Notes: generated from the sequence alone by a model not told the origin. Counted from the stretch's first letter, positions 16,958-26,162 are shown. The stretch is 64,000 nucleotides of DNA from a bacterium 1XD21-70 (GCA_003669055.1 RAYB01000014.1:1-64000), one strand, 5' to 3'. Program-made: numbers and translations.

Positions 16958-18760
16958 TTATCTGGCTTCCTTTTGGTGAATCATCCGGAAATAATCATCA
17001 TGGGTTTTTTGGTAAACCTGGTTGAACTCTTCGTCCCGGCCGGAGTGCAGCATGGAGATATAGTTATGTATCTGGTGGTTGATCCCGGGGGTAGACCTGG
17101 CCACCGTTGCCACACCGATGTTGGAGCAGGCGTCGGAGATCCGTTCGGACTCAGAAAGAAGGTTGAAGAATTCTGACCCGTTGAAGACCCCGCATTCCCC
17201 GCCCCGGAGCCGTTTTAGGTGGTGTTCCTTTAACAGGCTTACCATATCGTCAACCACCTGCTCCAATGGCTCAACCTGGCGGGCTTCCGTTAGGTTTTGT
17301 TTCCGGAATGCCTCATTTGTATGGCTTAAGATGGTGTCTAACAGCTGCCACAGCACGGACAGTTCGGACAAGGCATCCTTGGAAAAAGAGGTGTTTTTCT
17401 CATTGAGCGATGCAGCAATTTCCGCAATGTTCAGGGCATGGTCCCCTAAGCGCTCAAACTCTGTAATGGCAGAAAAGTAGTAGTTCATGATCTCCACATG
17501 ATAGTGGGAGGTGATCGTGGCAGAGATCTGGACCAGGTAATTGCTCACATGGTCAGCCATGCTGTCGATATAATTCTCATCCTCTTCGATCTGCGCCATG
17601 ACCTCCGGCTCGTATTGGCTAAACATGCCAAATGCACGGCTGATATTGGTTTTGGCCAGCTGGAACATTACCAGGAGGATGTCATAGCAGCGCCCGAAAG
17701 CCATGGCCGGGGTACTGATGAATACCGGGTTTAAGGCATCCAGCATCTCGTCATATTTCCCGGCAGCTACAGGTTCGTCCTTTACCAGCTTATGGCTGAT
17801 CCTCTCATAGATTCCCACAAAGGGGAGCAGGAGGATGGCGCAGGACAGGTTGAAGATGCTGTTGGCATTGGCGATGCCCCCCGAATAGATGGCCTGATCC
17901 CAGATATGGTCTAACAGCCCGGCTCTGTGGACGGCCACAACAACGGTAAGGGTGAGGACGGATTTGCACAGGTTGAATAAAATATTTACCACGCCGACCC
18001 TTTTGGCTTCCGGCTTGGCGCCGATGTTGCAGACAATAGCCGTGGTCACACAGTCGCCCAGGTAGATGCCTACCAGCACGGCGTAGATTTCCCCAAAGGT
18101 CAGCTGGCCGGAGGTAGAAAATGCCTGGAGGATGCCAACGGTTGCAGAGGAACTTTGCAGGATAAAGGCAACGCTTGCCCCGGACAGATAGGCAAGCAGG
18201 GGATTTGCCCCCAGGCGGGAAAACAGCCGTTCCACAATTCCGCTGTCAGACAGGACGCCTACCGCATCGGACATGTTCATGAGCCCGGTAAACAAGATGC
18301 CAAAGCCGATGATAATATGGCCTATTTTGGCGGAATCGCTGGATTTGATGCCCATGATGATGACTATGCCGATGATTAGTGCCAGGGGCGCTAAGGTGGA
18401 TGGCTTTAAAAGCTGTAAAAACCAGGTTCCGGAGGAATTGATATCCAAAAGCCGGATAATCTGCCCCGTGACGGTGGTACCTACGTTGGCACCGATAATG
18501 ATCCCTAAGGACTGGTGAAGGGAGAGGATGCCTGCCCCTACCAGGCCGGAGGTGAGGACAATGGTTGCCGTGGAGGACTGGATCACTGCAGTGACAGTGA
18601 GCCCTAAGAGGAATGCCTTGAGAGGGGTTCCGGTGATTCGTTCCATTGCTTTTTTCAGGGTGCCGGAGGAACTGGCCTTTAAGCCGTCCCCCATCATACG
18701 CATGCCGTAAAGGAACATGGCCAACCCTCCGAAAAGGGTGATGATGTTGAAAATATTCAT
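16958..18760 (-). CDS. Na/Pi cotransporter family protein with PhoU-like domain
   Basis: This 600-residue inner-membrane protein contains two inverted Na/Pi-cotransporter repeats, with the conserved QSSTATIVLTSGLVGAG (about 60-76) and QSSSATVGILQA (about 200-212). The C-terminal third is a PhoU-like helical bundle in the cytoplasm (about 350-560). Members take up phosphate with sodium or control phosphate balance. It stands alone, with a ribosome-binding site (AGGTGG) 5 bases before ATG 18760. No phosphate genes flank it. Confidence 0.9.
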   Translation of the reverse strand: MNIFNIITLFGGLAMFLYGMRMMGDGLKASSSGTLKKAMERITGTPLKAFLLGLTVTAVIQSSTATIVLTSGLVGAGILSLHQSLGIIIGANVGTTVTGQIIRLLDINSSGTWFLQLLKPSTLAPLALIIGIVIIMGIKSSDSAKIGHIIIGFGILFTGLMNMSDAVGVLSDSGIVERLFSRLGANPLLAYLSGASVAFILQSSSATVGILQAFSTSGQLTFGEIYAVLVGIYLGDCVTTAIVCNIGAKPEAKRVGVVNILFNLCKSVLTLTVVVAVHRAGLLDHIWDQAIYSGGIANANSIFNLSCAILLLPFVGIYERISHKLVKDEPVAAGKYDEMLDALNPVFISTPAMAFGRCYDILLVMFQLAKTNISRAFGMFSQYEPEVMAQIEEDENYIDSMADHVSNYLVQISATITSHYHVEIMNYYFSAITEFERLGDHALNIAEIAASLNEKNTSFSKDALSELSVLWQLLDTILSHTNEAFRKQNLTEARQVEPLEQVVDDMVSLLKEHHLKRLRGGECGVFNGSEFFNLLSESERISDACSNIGVATVARSTPGINHQIHNYISMLHSGRDEEFNQVYQKTHDDYFRMIHQKEAR

Positions 18761-19035
18761 AGTTGTCCACCTGTGGAGTTAAATTTATAGAAAATTGTTA
18801 TAGGCAATTGCTTTTTGGAAAAGCCTTACTTGGGATTTTACTAGAGTTTGACAGAAATTGCTATAGTTTTTTTATTTTTGGTGAGATTTGCTATAAGGGG
18901 CGGGGAAGGGCAGGTTTGGGTTAGTAAGTAATTGAATTATTTATGGTTTTCGGTTACACTATAAAACAGATAAGCTTTTTTGCCCGGGAACCACAAAACG
19001 GCAAAAGAGGAAGAAGCGAGGAGGAGAAAGAACAT

Positions 19036-21081
19036 ATGTTTTGCAGGGAATGCGGCAAAGAGATTGAGGACGGGGCATCCTTTTGCAGGTTTTGCGGAAC
19101 CAGGGCAGAAGGGGCATCCGGCATGGGGGAACCCTTGGGCGGGCAGGCAGGCGTGCAAGGCAGGGGGACGGTATGGAAAGTGATGTTTGTTTTTGTGGCA
19201 GTTCTTGCGGCTGCTGCCGTGGCGGTGTTTTTGTATTTTTCCGCCAGGAACCGTGCATCAAGCATAAGGATGGCAAAAACCACGGGGAGCATTGATGTCC
19301 AGGACAAGGAGGGGAAGGAACTGGCTCTGGCTGAGGACATGATGCTTTATAAGGGTTACCAGGTGGGCACGCAGGAGGAGAGTTATGCCTGGCTGGATTT
19401 AGACAGCGTAAAGCTTGCCAAGATGGATGAGGAGAGCCGGATCCAGATCCGCTCCGCGGGCAAGCAGCTGGAGGTGCAGGTGGATTCCGGAAATTTATTT
19501 TTCAACATAAAGGAACCGCTGGGCGATGAGGAAACTTTGGATATCCGTACCTCCGACATGGTAGTGGGCATCCGGGGGACTTGCGGATGGGTGGAAGTGC
19601 CGGATGGGGACCACATGAGGGTTTATATCCTGGAAGGGAAAGTGAAATGTTCGGTTACAGACCCGGATTCCGGGAAGGTGCAAAAAGAGAACATCCAGGC
19701 AGGGGAGATGGCAGAGATGTCCTTGTCAGGGAAGGATGGGGAATGGATCCGCACCGGCAGTTTTACGGGAGCGGACATCCCTGATTTTGTGAGGGAGGAA
19801 CTGGAGGAAGACGAGGGGCTGAAAGCAAAAATCCTGGACGGGTCTGGGCCGGATATATCATTGGAAGAGGTGCCGCAGGAGGATCCGGCAGCAATATTTG
19901 AGAGGGTATTGTCAGAATTGATATCTGCTTACGGGATTTTCAATGCAAACCAAAGCGGGGTGATGGTAAATACCTCTGATGTATGGATGGATCCGGGCGG
20001 GGTAATAAGTGCAACATTTTTAGACTTTGACTTGGACGGGGAAGAGGAAATGCTGGTCTGCCATGCAGAACCGTCGGCAGAAGATCCCGTTGATTACGTT
20101 ATCCTGTTAAGCATGTATGAGGCGGTGGAGGGAAATGCCGTCCTTGCTTCCCAAGCCCCGTTTATTGCCTATAATGACTACAGGGCAAGTGATGCCTCCC
20201 TGTCAGGGAATGATTGGTCCAATAAGGAACTCCGGGTGAATGCCGTGAGGACTGACAGCGGCTGCTATATTATGTGTGAGGAATTCTGGATATGCGGCGG
20301 TTTTGCCGACGGGATGGCCGAGAATTACTGGGCGATGGTTTACAGGGACGGGAAATTGGATTACGCAGGCTCCTTTACCCAGGTTGCGGGGGGGAGTGCC
20401 GGTTTTGCCTATACAGGATATGAATTTGAAAATGGTACGCTTGTGAATTCCCAGATTTATTATGATGAAGTTGCGCGGCAGGAGGGCGGTGCCTTGTATA
20501 TGGACTTTGGGGATGCAATCAAGGCGTTCTTCGGCAAGTTTGGCATCCGGTTAATAGACGACCTAAGCCAATATGGCTATAACCAGACATCCCTGCTCTC
20601 GGATAGCAGCGACAAGACGGCTATCTTTGAATTTATCAATCGTCTGGAGCCGATACAAGGGGGATACCAATGCAATGCCGTTTTGCGCGTGGATGCGGCT
20701 TCTGCGGTTTTCGGGGATCCGTCTCTTGAAGCAGGGCAGCCCGCGCCGGGCCGGCTGCCAGGGGATCCGTCTGCATCGGAGGGCGCTTTGCCGGCACCTT
20801 CCTCACCGGACGGGGAGTACCTCCTCCCGGATATCAGCAGCAGATACTTAACCGGGGAGGAACTCAGAAGGCTGTCAAAGGAAGAACTTAGGCTGGCAAG
20901 GAATGAGGTTTATGCCCGCCATGGGAGGATGTTTAACTCGGAAGACCTGCAGCAATATTTCAACAGCAAGAGTTGGTACCATGGCGAGATTTTGGCAGAC
21001 CGGTTTGACGAATCGGTTTTAAACGAGTATGAGAAGAAAAACCTGGACTTGATCCGGGATATTGAGGGAAGCATGCAGTGA
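19036..21081 (+). CDS. Zinc-ribbon, FecR-like and YARHG-domain membrane protein
   Basis: The 681-residue protein is probably tethered to the membrane with most of it outside. In order it has a zinc ribbon (Cys3, Cys6, Cys17, Cys20), one membrane segment (about 48-70), a FecR-like domain (about 85-215, with TSDMVVGIRGTCGWVEV), an Asp-rich segment like an EF-hand (DFDLDGEEEM), and a YARHG domain near the C-terminus (LRLARNEVYARHGRMF). GAGGAG precedes ATG 19036; an earlier in-frame start at 18943 would add an odd 31-residue tail. The zinc ribbon faces the cytoplasm by this topology. Function is unknown; envelope sensing is a guess. Confidence 0.75.
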   Translation: MFCRECGKEIEDGASFCRFCGTRAEGASGMGEPLGGQAGVQGRGTVWKVMFVFVAVLAAAAVAVFLYFSARNRASSIRMAKTTGSIDVQDKEGKELALAEDMMLYKGYQVGTQEESYAWLDLDSVKLAKMDEESRIQIRSAGKQLEVQVDSGNLFFNIKEPLGDEETLDIRTSDMVVGIRGTCGWVEVPDGDHMRVYILEGKVKCSVTDPDSGKVQKENIQAGEMAEMSLSGKDGEWIRTGSFTGADIPDFVREELEEDEGLKAKILDGSGPDISLEEVPQEDPAAIFERVLSELISAYGIFNANQSGVMVNTSDVWMDPGGVISATFLDFDLDGEEEMLVCHAEPSAEDPVDYVILLSMYEAVEGNAVLASQAPFIAYNDYRASDASLSGNDWSNKELRVNAVRTDSGCYIMCEEFWICGGFADGMAENYWAMVYRDGKLDYAGSFTQVAGGSAGFAYTGYEFENGTLVNSQIYYDEVARQEGGALYMDFGDAIKAFFGKFGIRLIDDLSQYGYNQTSLLSDSSDKTAIFEFINRLEPIQGGYQCNAVLRVDAASAVFGDPSLEAGQPAPGRLPGDPSASEGALPAPSSPDGEYLLPDISSRYLTGEELRRLSKEELRLARNEVYARHGRMFNSEDLQQYFNSKSWYHGEILADRFDESVLNEYEKKNLDLIRDIEGSMQ

Positions 21082-21091
21082 CGGTGCGGCA

Positions 21092-21895
21092 TCATGCGGG
21101 GGAGCCGAAAAATCGGGATAAGTACTCTACCGCATGCAACAGCCCATCCTCGCCTATGGGGCCGGTGACAAAATCTGCCGCCGCCTTCACCTGGTCATTG
21201 CCGTTTCCCATAGCGATGCCGATGCCGGCATAGCGGATCATGGGGATATCGTTGTATCCGTCCCCGACGGCGGCGATTTCGTTTTGGGAATATCCATAAT
21301 GTTCCATGATTTTTTGGATTCCCAGACGTTTGCCGCCGCCTTTGGGCGTAATGTCAAAGGCTCCGCCGTCATGCCAGCTGGTGACATCGCACAGTGGGAG
21401 CCGGGCGGCAAAAAATTCGGCGGGCAGGTTCTCGGAAAAAGGGCTCATCTGATAGATGGGATGAAGCAGCCCCCGTTCCATATGCGGCTCGACAGGAGGG
21501 ATGGCTGTGCCGATCTGAGCCTGGAGTTTCTCAAGCTGGGAAGTGATATGGCTCACATACAGGGAACTTTTTTCCATAAAAAGCAAGGCAAAGCCCAATT
21601 CTTTTTGCAGTGTAAGGATGGTTTTTACCTGGGAGGCAGGGATAGGGTTCTCATACAATGGAAAAAGGCCGGCGTCCAGGCAGAGGCTGCCGTTCAGCAG
21701 CACATAGCCGTCAAAAACAAGCCCATCCAGAAGGTTTTCCTCTTGGATTTCTAAAAGATGCCTTCCGGTGGCGATGAAGCAGCGGACACCGTGGTTTTTG
21801 GCCAGGCTGATGGCCTGGCGTGTTTTTGGGCGGATCCCTTTTTCCGTAAAATCTCTTAAGGTTCCGTCAATGTCAAAAAAGATCGCTTTTATCAT
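21092..21895 (-). CDS. HAD superfamily Cof-type phosphatase
   Basis: The 267-residue cytoplasmic sugar-phosphate or nucleotide phosphatase belongs to HAD class IIB. The nucleophile motif FFDIDGTL is at the N-terminus, motif II lies in FIATGRH, and the metal motif GDGYNDIPM comes near residue 220. It overlaps the end of the WYL gene upstream by 23 bases, so the three minus-strand genes form one unit. It converges on the zinc-ribbon gene with only 10 bases between stops. AAAGGAG precedes the ATG. Confidence 0.88.
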   Translation of the reverse strand: MIKAIFFDIDGTLRDFTEKGIRPKTRQAISLAKNHGVRCFIATGRHLLEIQEENLLDGLVFDGYVLLNGSLCLDAGLFPLYENPIPASQVKTILTLQKELGFALLFMEKSSLYVSHITSQLEKLQAQIGTAIPPVEPHMERGLLHPIYQMSPFSENLPAEFFAARLPLCDVTSWHDGGAFDITPKGGGKRLGIQKIMEHYGYSQNEIAAVGDGYNDIPMIRYAGIGIAMGNGNDQVKAAADFVTGPIGEDGLLHAVEYLSRFFGSPA

Positions 21896-22910
21896 AATAG
21901 CTGTCTCCTTTCCTGCCCATGGGCAGCGCCTGGTTCCCGACCCGCTCCCGTATCCGGTCCAGGAAGGGTTTGGGTCCTAGTACTTTCACCACCGGGCCGA
22001 AGGAGAGCACCTGGACTAAAAGTTCCGTCTCCCAGCGCTTGTCATAGTAGATGGTGCAACGGTAGGTTTTTCCGTCTTCCTGCCGTTCCACCTTCTTTTG
22101 ATAGCAGGCGAAGTGGAGCATGGCACGTTCCAGGGCATTCCGTTTGGTGGTGACCTCCAGCACCAGCGGCTTTTCACACAAAGACCGGTCCAGGAAATGG
22201 TCCACATCAACCAAGGCAGGGTAATACCTGCCTGTTTTTTGGATGGAAAGGATCCTGGCCACATTCAGGACATCCATCCGTTTCCTGCCCGTCTTGCCAA
22301 AAGCCATGGCATAGAGCCGGAATTTCCCGTCCCTCTGTCCGTATTCCAGGCGGCAGGGAAGCCAGGTATGGGTAAGGATCTTTTTCTTGCGGGAAAGGTA
22401 ACCGACAGACAGGAAATGCCTCTCACAGATGGCGTTTAAAATAACCAGCATATGCTCCCGGTACATGGCAGATGAAAAGGGGTCATGGTCCCCATACTGG
22501 TCAAAGAGGGAGAAATCCGTGGTGCGGTAGAGGGGAGGCGTGTCCCAAAGCGCTTCCTCCAGTTCCTTTAACTGGGAATCCGTAAAAAACAGACGGAACC
22601 GGGCATCTGCGGCCAGTGCCTTCAGCCAGGATTTCTGCAGCCCGGTGAGGGGTTGGGGGAACGGGTCATTTTTCAGGACAGAGGCATAGGTATCAGGGGG
22701 ATGCCCATCCTGGCTAAAAAAAGGCCAGTCCCCCTGGATCAGCCGCGGGACGATGGAGAGCGCGCTTTCATCATAGCCATGCTGCCGGGCCAGATTTTCC
22801 ATCTGGCGGCGGGTGAGGGGATGGCGGGCGGCCTCGCTGAGGATCCGGGCAACCACCTGGTAATAGCAGGTATAAAGTTCGGAAAAAAGGGAAAAATCAT
22901 GGCTTTTCAT
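21873..22910 (-). CDS. WYL-domain transcription regulator, second of a pair
   Basis: The 345-residue protein has a helical DNA-binding N-terminal part and a WYL-type domain in the middle (about 160-260, LEYGQRDGKFRLYAMAFGK), followed by a WCX-like C-terminus with VVKVLGPKPFLDRIRER. ATG 22910 lies inside the last codons of the first WYL gene, which suggests coupled translation; an in-frame start at 22934 is possible. WYL domains bind ligands, in known cases often nucleic-acid or nucleotide-type molecules. Their position, divergent from a tRNA-like RNA and a slipin, suggests they control that unit. Confidence 0.82.
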   Translation of the reverse strand: MKSHDFSLFSELYTCYYQVVARILSEAARHPLTRRQMENLARQHGYDESALSIVPRLIQGDWPFFSQDGHPPDTYASVLKNDPFPQPLTGLQKSWLKALAADARFRLFFTDSQLKELEEALWDTPPLYRTTDFSLFDQYGDHDPFSSAMYREHMLVILNAICERHFLSVGYLSRKKKILTHTWLPCRLEYGQRDGKFRLYAMAFGKTGRKRMDVLNVARILSIQKTGRYYPALVDVDHFLDRSLCEKPLVLEVTTKRNALERAMLHFACYQKKVERQEDGKTYRCTIYYDKRWETELLVQVLSFGPVVKVLGPKPFLDRIRERVGNQALPMGRKGDSYYDKSDLF

Positions 22911-24180
22911 GTTCGGCGGCATCTCCTGTGGCAAAATAGTATTCCTTCATTTTCTGCATATCATCCCAGAACCGCTGTTCCACGGCAGGGTTGGAGCAGT
23001 AAAAGGCACGGATCCTCCCGGTAAAGCTTTTGGCCCAGGGGAGGAACTCTGTGGCATCTGCACAGAGGCGTGTATATTGGTAGACCCCAGGCTTAAGCCG
23101 GTTTAAGGATCCGCCCCGTCCTTCCCTCTGCAGCCGGTTGAGGATAAAATCCTCTTCCTTTTCGTCAAAGCAGACCTCCATGGTGACGGTTTCCGGCCCG
23201 GTTTTTGGCAGGCTGCCAAAGGAAACGCCCCAGACATAGGGGAGGGCACGCTGGAGGGAGGCCATGTGGGTATCGTAAAGGGCATCCGGCAAAAGCAGTT
23301 CCACATTTTGGATGGAGTCCAGGCGGAAGGTGGAAAAGCAGCGGGTACGTTCCTGCCAGGCACAGAGGTACCTCCGTCCTGTCTGGGTGCTGGTGAGGAT
23401 CTTTAGGGGGGTGGCGTCCAGAAAACGGGCAGGGCGGCTGGAGGGCACGGCTGTGTTCTTGGTGCTTTTGGCTGTGATGCGGATCTGGCATTTCTGCTCC
23501 ATGGCACGTAAAATGGGCAGAAGTACCTCATCTTCTAAAGTGTGGATCAGGTAATCGCTGCGGAAACGGAAGAAATCATTTTTCTGGTTCCAGAAATCAA
23601 GGATCGTGCTGCCAATAAAGCCAAAGGGGGCAGCACCCTGGAAAAAGCTGACGGCCAGCCAGAGGGCAGGGAACAGGCCGGGGTGGGCCTGGGGGAGAGG
23701 GGCGGTGATGCCGTACAGGTATTGCTTCCCCTCTTTTTTCCGTATGGCCAGGCCTTCTTTTTCATAGAACGCCAGTTTCCGGCGGATGGTTTGGGTGTCA
23801 AACAGGCAGTGGTACTGTTTTTGCAGTTCATCGGCAATGGTTTCTATGCTTCTTGGCCGCCCGTCGGAGAGCAGGTCCGGCAGGAAAAAGCGCAGGGAGA
23901 TATCATTGCCGGTGAAGGCCTTTGATTTCCAGGCCTGGTATAAAGGGTTTACGGCCATGCGGCCGGAGTCTAAGGTGAGGAATACCGATTTTTTGTGGCC
24001 ATTCTGTTCCGTGCGTATGTAACCGGAGAACCAGCTTTCCATGCGGCGGCGCTGGTTGTCGTAGGTTCGGCCGCTTTTCTCGCAGAAATCGTCCCTGGTT
24101 TTAAAGCCGTAGATATAGAAGTCGCGGACATAGGAGCGTATTTTGTCAAATTGTTTGATCAGTTCTTTGTATTCGGACAT
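22897..24180 (-). CDS. WYL-domain transcription regulator, first of a pair
   Basis: This 427-residue regulator has an N-terminal helical section (about 1-60), a winged-helix part (about 85-160, with LLSDGRPRSIETIADELQK), a WYL domain (about 240-320, with TGRRYLCAWQ and FRLDSIQNVE) and a C-terminal WCX-like domain. AAGGAA lies 6 bases before ATG 24180. It starts the minus-strand operon and is transcribed away from the structured RNA region at 24303-24871, with about 90 bases between its start and the opposing promoter. Paired WYL regulators may work as a heteromer. Confidence 0.83.
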   Translation of the reverse strand: MSEYKELIKQFDKIRSYVRDFYIYGFKTRDDFCEKSGRTYDNQRRRMESWFSGYIRTEQNGHKKSVFLTLDSGRMAVNPLYQAWKSKAFTGNDISLRFFLPDLLSDGRPRSIETIADELQKQYHCLFDTQTIRRKLAFYEKEGLAIRKKEGKQYLYGITAPLPQAHPGLFPALWLAVSFFQGAAPFGFIGSTILDFWNQKNDFFRFRSDYLIHTLEDEVLLPILRAMEQKCQIRITAKSTKNTAVPSSRPARFLDATPLKILTSTQTGRRYLCAWQERTRCFSTFRLDSIQNVELLLPDALYDTHMASLQRALPYVWGVSFGSLPKTGPETVTMEVCFDEKEEDFILNRLQREGRGGSLNRLKPGVYQYTRLCADATEFLPWAKSFTGRIRAFYCSNPAVEQRFWDDMQKMKEYYFATGDAAEHEKP

Positions 24181-24269
24181 GTGTATTTCCTTATATAGGC
24201 AGGGAGTAGCAAATTAATTCAAGTATACAGAAAAAACGGTTTAAAAACAACAAAAACTTCGCAGTGTTT

Positions 24270-24298
24270 TTGAAATGATCCTTATTTCCTCTTATGGT
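24270..24298 (+). promoter_or_regulatory. Possible promoter of the tRNA-like RNA
   Basis: TTGAAA (24270-24275), 17 bases, TATGGT (24293-24298). It would start transcription near 24305, just ahead of the structured region. The -10 is imperfect, so an activator may be needed. Confidence 0.45.
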
Positions 24299-24302
24299 AG
24301 GA

Positions 24303-24551
24303 TATAGGTACCGAAGAGGTGATGGTTCCGGCTTACAGACATGGCATTTAAGCCATGCGGTGCCGCTGCCCTGCAGTACGGTATGCCGCCGGAGGCATGG
24401 AATGACACTCAGTTAGGGACTTGAGAATGTCAAATGACTTGATTTACGTGGGTTCAAATCCCACCGGTGAAAAGCCGTTGCTTAGTGGTAAAGCGATCAA
24501 ACGACACCTTCCAAGTGTCTCTCCAGATGAGGAAGACGTGGAACCAGCCGG
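24303..24551 (+). ncRNA. Bacterial Y-RNA-like transcript with permuted tRNA mimic
   Basis: A tRNA T-arm (stem GTGGG/CCCAC, loop TTCAAAT, 24448-24464) is followed by a short capped stem CGG/CCG (24465-24477) and then a D-arm (GCTTAGTGGTAAAGC, 24480-24494). Next comes a hairpin with stem GACAC/GTGTC and the 7-base loop CTTCCAA (24503-24519), an anticodon arm with UCC in anticodon position. T-arm before D-arm, joined by a closed acceptor-like hairpin, is the permuted order reported for YrlA-type bacterial Y RNAs. TGGTTCC (24323-24329) and GGAACCA (24540-24546) can close the whole domain. CATGGC/GCCATG (about 24342-24360) makes a 5' hairpin. It cannot be a working tRNA as there is no acceptor end or CCA. 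The ends are estimates. Confidence 0.7.
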
Positions 24552-24871
24552 CATATCCCGCTGTTTTCGGCGGGGATGCAGCAGAGGGATTGCCTGTGCC
24601 GCCGAAGACGGCAAAACCGTATCTGATCCCATGGTTCGTACCAGAAAGCCAATGCTTTGGCAAACCTATGTGCTTTGGCCTTAGGGAAGCAAAAGGCAGG
24701 AAGCCCCATGGGGACGGAAAGCCGGATAAGATATGGTTTTGATGGTCCGGACGGCCCGCAAAGCCTTCTGCGGCGGGTTCCAGGTTGGAATCACAAGCCA
24801 GGGAAAGAGTGCAGGAACAAAGAGAAGAGAAACAAAAGGAGCGGGGGATACCCGAATGGAGGAGGGAAGAC
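24552..24871 (+). other. Hairpin-rich leader between the tRNA-like RNA and slipin
   Basis: This has no plausible gene but several stems: ATCCCGC/GCGGGGAT near 24555-24577, GCCG/CGGC at about 24600-24615, GCCA/TGGC near 24648-24663 and CCCCATGGGG near 24705-24714. The stretch may be the 3' part of the same RNA or a structured leader of the slipin message. The order of stems does not match any riboswitch I know. Confidence 0.5.
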
Positions 24872-25966
24872 ATGAAAATTCAGATCAATCAGAACCAGTG
24901 CGGATTTTTATTAAAGGACGGATGCTTTGTAAAGACGCTTGCCAGCGGAACCTATCATTATATGAAGGCATTGGGCTATGAGGCCGTGGTGGAAGAGATG
25001 GAGGGCGCTGTGAAGTTTGACAAGGTGCCAAGGGAGGTTCTGCTGGAACGGGATCCGGCATTTGCAGGGAAGGTGCTTCCTGTCATGGTTCCCGAGGGCC
25101 ATATCGGGATCCTGAAGGAAAGCGGGGTGGCAAGGCAGATCCTTGTGGAGGCGGAGTATCTGTACTGGAATGTGTGGAACCGCTATAGCGTGGAACTTTT
25201 GGACATGAGGGAGCCGGAGGCGGCCAATGAGGTCAATAAGGCTTATCTGGCACGCATTCCGCTGAAATATTACAAAAAGGTCGAGATCCAGCCGGGAGAG
25301 TTGGGGATCCTGTATTATGATAACCAGGTGGTAAAGGAACTGGGTGCAGGAACCTACTATTACTGGGTGTATTCCAGGGATGTGCTGTGCAGGGTCGTGG
25401 ACCTGAAGGTAAAGCCCCTGGAGATAACCGGCCAGGAGATCCTGACTGCGGACCGGATCGGGGTGCGGATTAACCTGATGTGTACATACAAAGTGGTGGA
25501 TCCGGGAACCATGATCGAGACCATCAAAAACCTGGAGAACCAGGTATATGCCTGTGTGCAGCTGGTGATCCGGGAATATATCGGCAGATACCGCCTGGAT
25601 GAACTTTTACAGCAGAAGGAGGAGATCTCCCAATTTATTTTTAAGCGGCTGAAAGAGGCAGAAGGGGATTACTGCATTGAGTTTCGCAGTGCAGGGATCA
25701 AGGATATCATCCTGCCGGGGGAGATCCGGGACATCATGAACACGGTGCTGGTGGCGGAGAAGAAGGCCCAGGCCAATGTGATCACCAGGAGGGAGGAGGT
25801 GGCCTCCACCCGGTCCTTGCTCAACACGGCGAAGCTGATGGATGAGAACAAGACGTTGTATAAACTGAAGGAAATGGAATGCCTGGAGAGGATCTGCGCC
25901 CAGGTGGGGAATATCCAGGTGGGCGGAGGTGCGCTGCTAGAGCAGCTGCAGGCATTGGTGAGATAA
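24872..25966 (+). CDS. Slipin (SPFH/band-7 family protein)
   Basis: The 364-residue member of the stomatin/prohibitin family begins at ATG 24872, with AGGAGG 8 bases upstream. The SPFH domain spans about 130-300 (ELGAGTYYYWVYSRD, then VRINLMCTYKVVDP and YIGRYRLDELLQQKEEI). The C-terminal part (AEKKAQANVITRREEVA) is a predicted coiled coil for assembly. No clear membrane segment is seen. In other bacteria slipins occur in operons with RNA ligase RtcB or other RNA-repair genes (Burroughs and Aravind's surveys of RNA repair), but no rtcB is in this window. The gene may be co-transcribed with the tRNA-like RNA. Confidence 0.85.
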   Translation: MKIQINQNQCGFLLKDGCFVKTLASGTYHYMKALGYEAVVEEMEGAVKFDKVPREVLLERDPAFAGKVLPVMVPEGHIGILKESGVARQILVEAEYLYWNVWNRYSVELLDMREPEAANEVNKAYLARIPLKYYKKVEIQPGELGILYYDNQVVKELGAGTYYYWVYSRDVLCRVVDLKVKPLEITGQEILTADRIGVRINLMCTYKVVDPGTMIETIKNLENQVYACVQLVIREYIGRYRLDELLQQKEEISQFIFKRLKEAEGDYCIEFRSAGIKDIILPGEIRDIMNTVLVAEKKAQANVITRREEVASTRSLLNTAKLMDENKTLYKLKEMECLERICAQVGNIQVGGGALLEQLQALVR

Positions 25967-26082
25967 CGGTATTGGAGGTGGTTTAGGCCAGACGGGCGGA
26001 ACCTAGGCGGCAATAGCCGGAGGTGCTGCCTGGCCAGACAGGCGGAAAAAGGGCTGGGAAAGAGGAGGCAGGCAAAAAGGAA

Positions 26083-26111
26083 ATGACAAAGCGCGCAGGA
26101 CCGGTTATAAT
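26083..26111 (+). promoter_or_regulatory. Promoter of xth
   Basis: ATGACA (26083-26088), 17 bases, TATAAT (26106-26111). It lies 51 bases ahead of the coding region and separates xth from the slipin unit. Confidence 0.65.
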
Positions 26112-26162
26112 AAACGGACAGCCGGGAAGACGGCTGGAGAAAGGAATACATGGCAAAGGAAA

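Noticed and set aside
24448-24519. A tRNA-Gly(UCC) gene, suggested by D-arm, anticodon arm and T-arm sequences
   Set aside because: The arms are in permuted order and no 7-bp acceptor stem or CCA end can be formed. It is listed as a tRNA mimic instead.
24454-24873. Open reading frames of up to 139 residues on both strands of the structured region
   Set aside because: None has a ribosome-binding site, the frames cross strong hairpins and the T- and D-arm sequences, and the peptides do not look like proteins.
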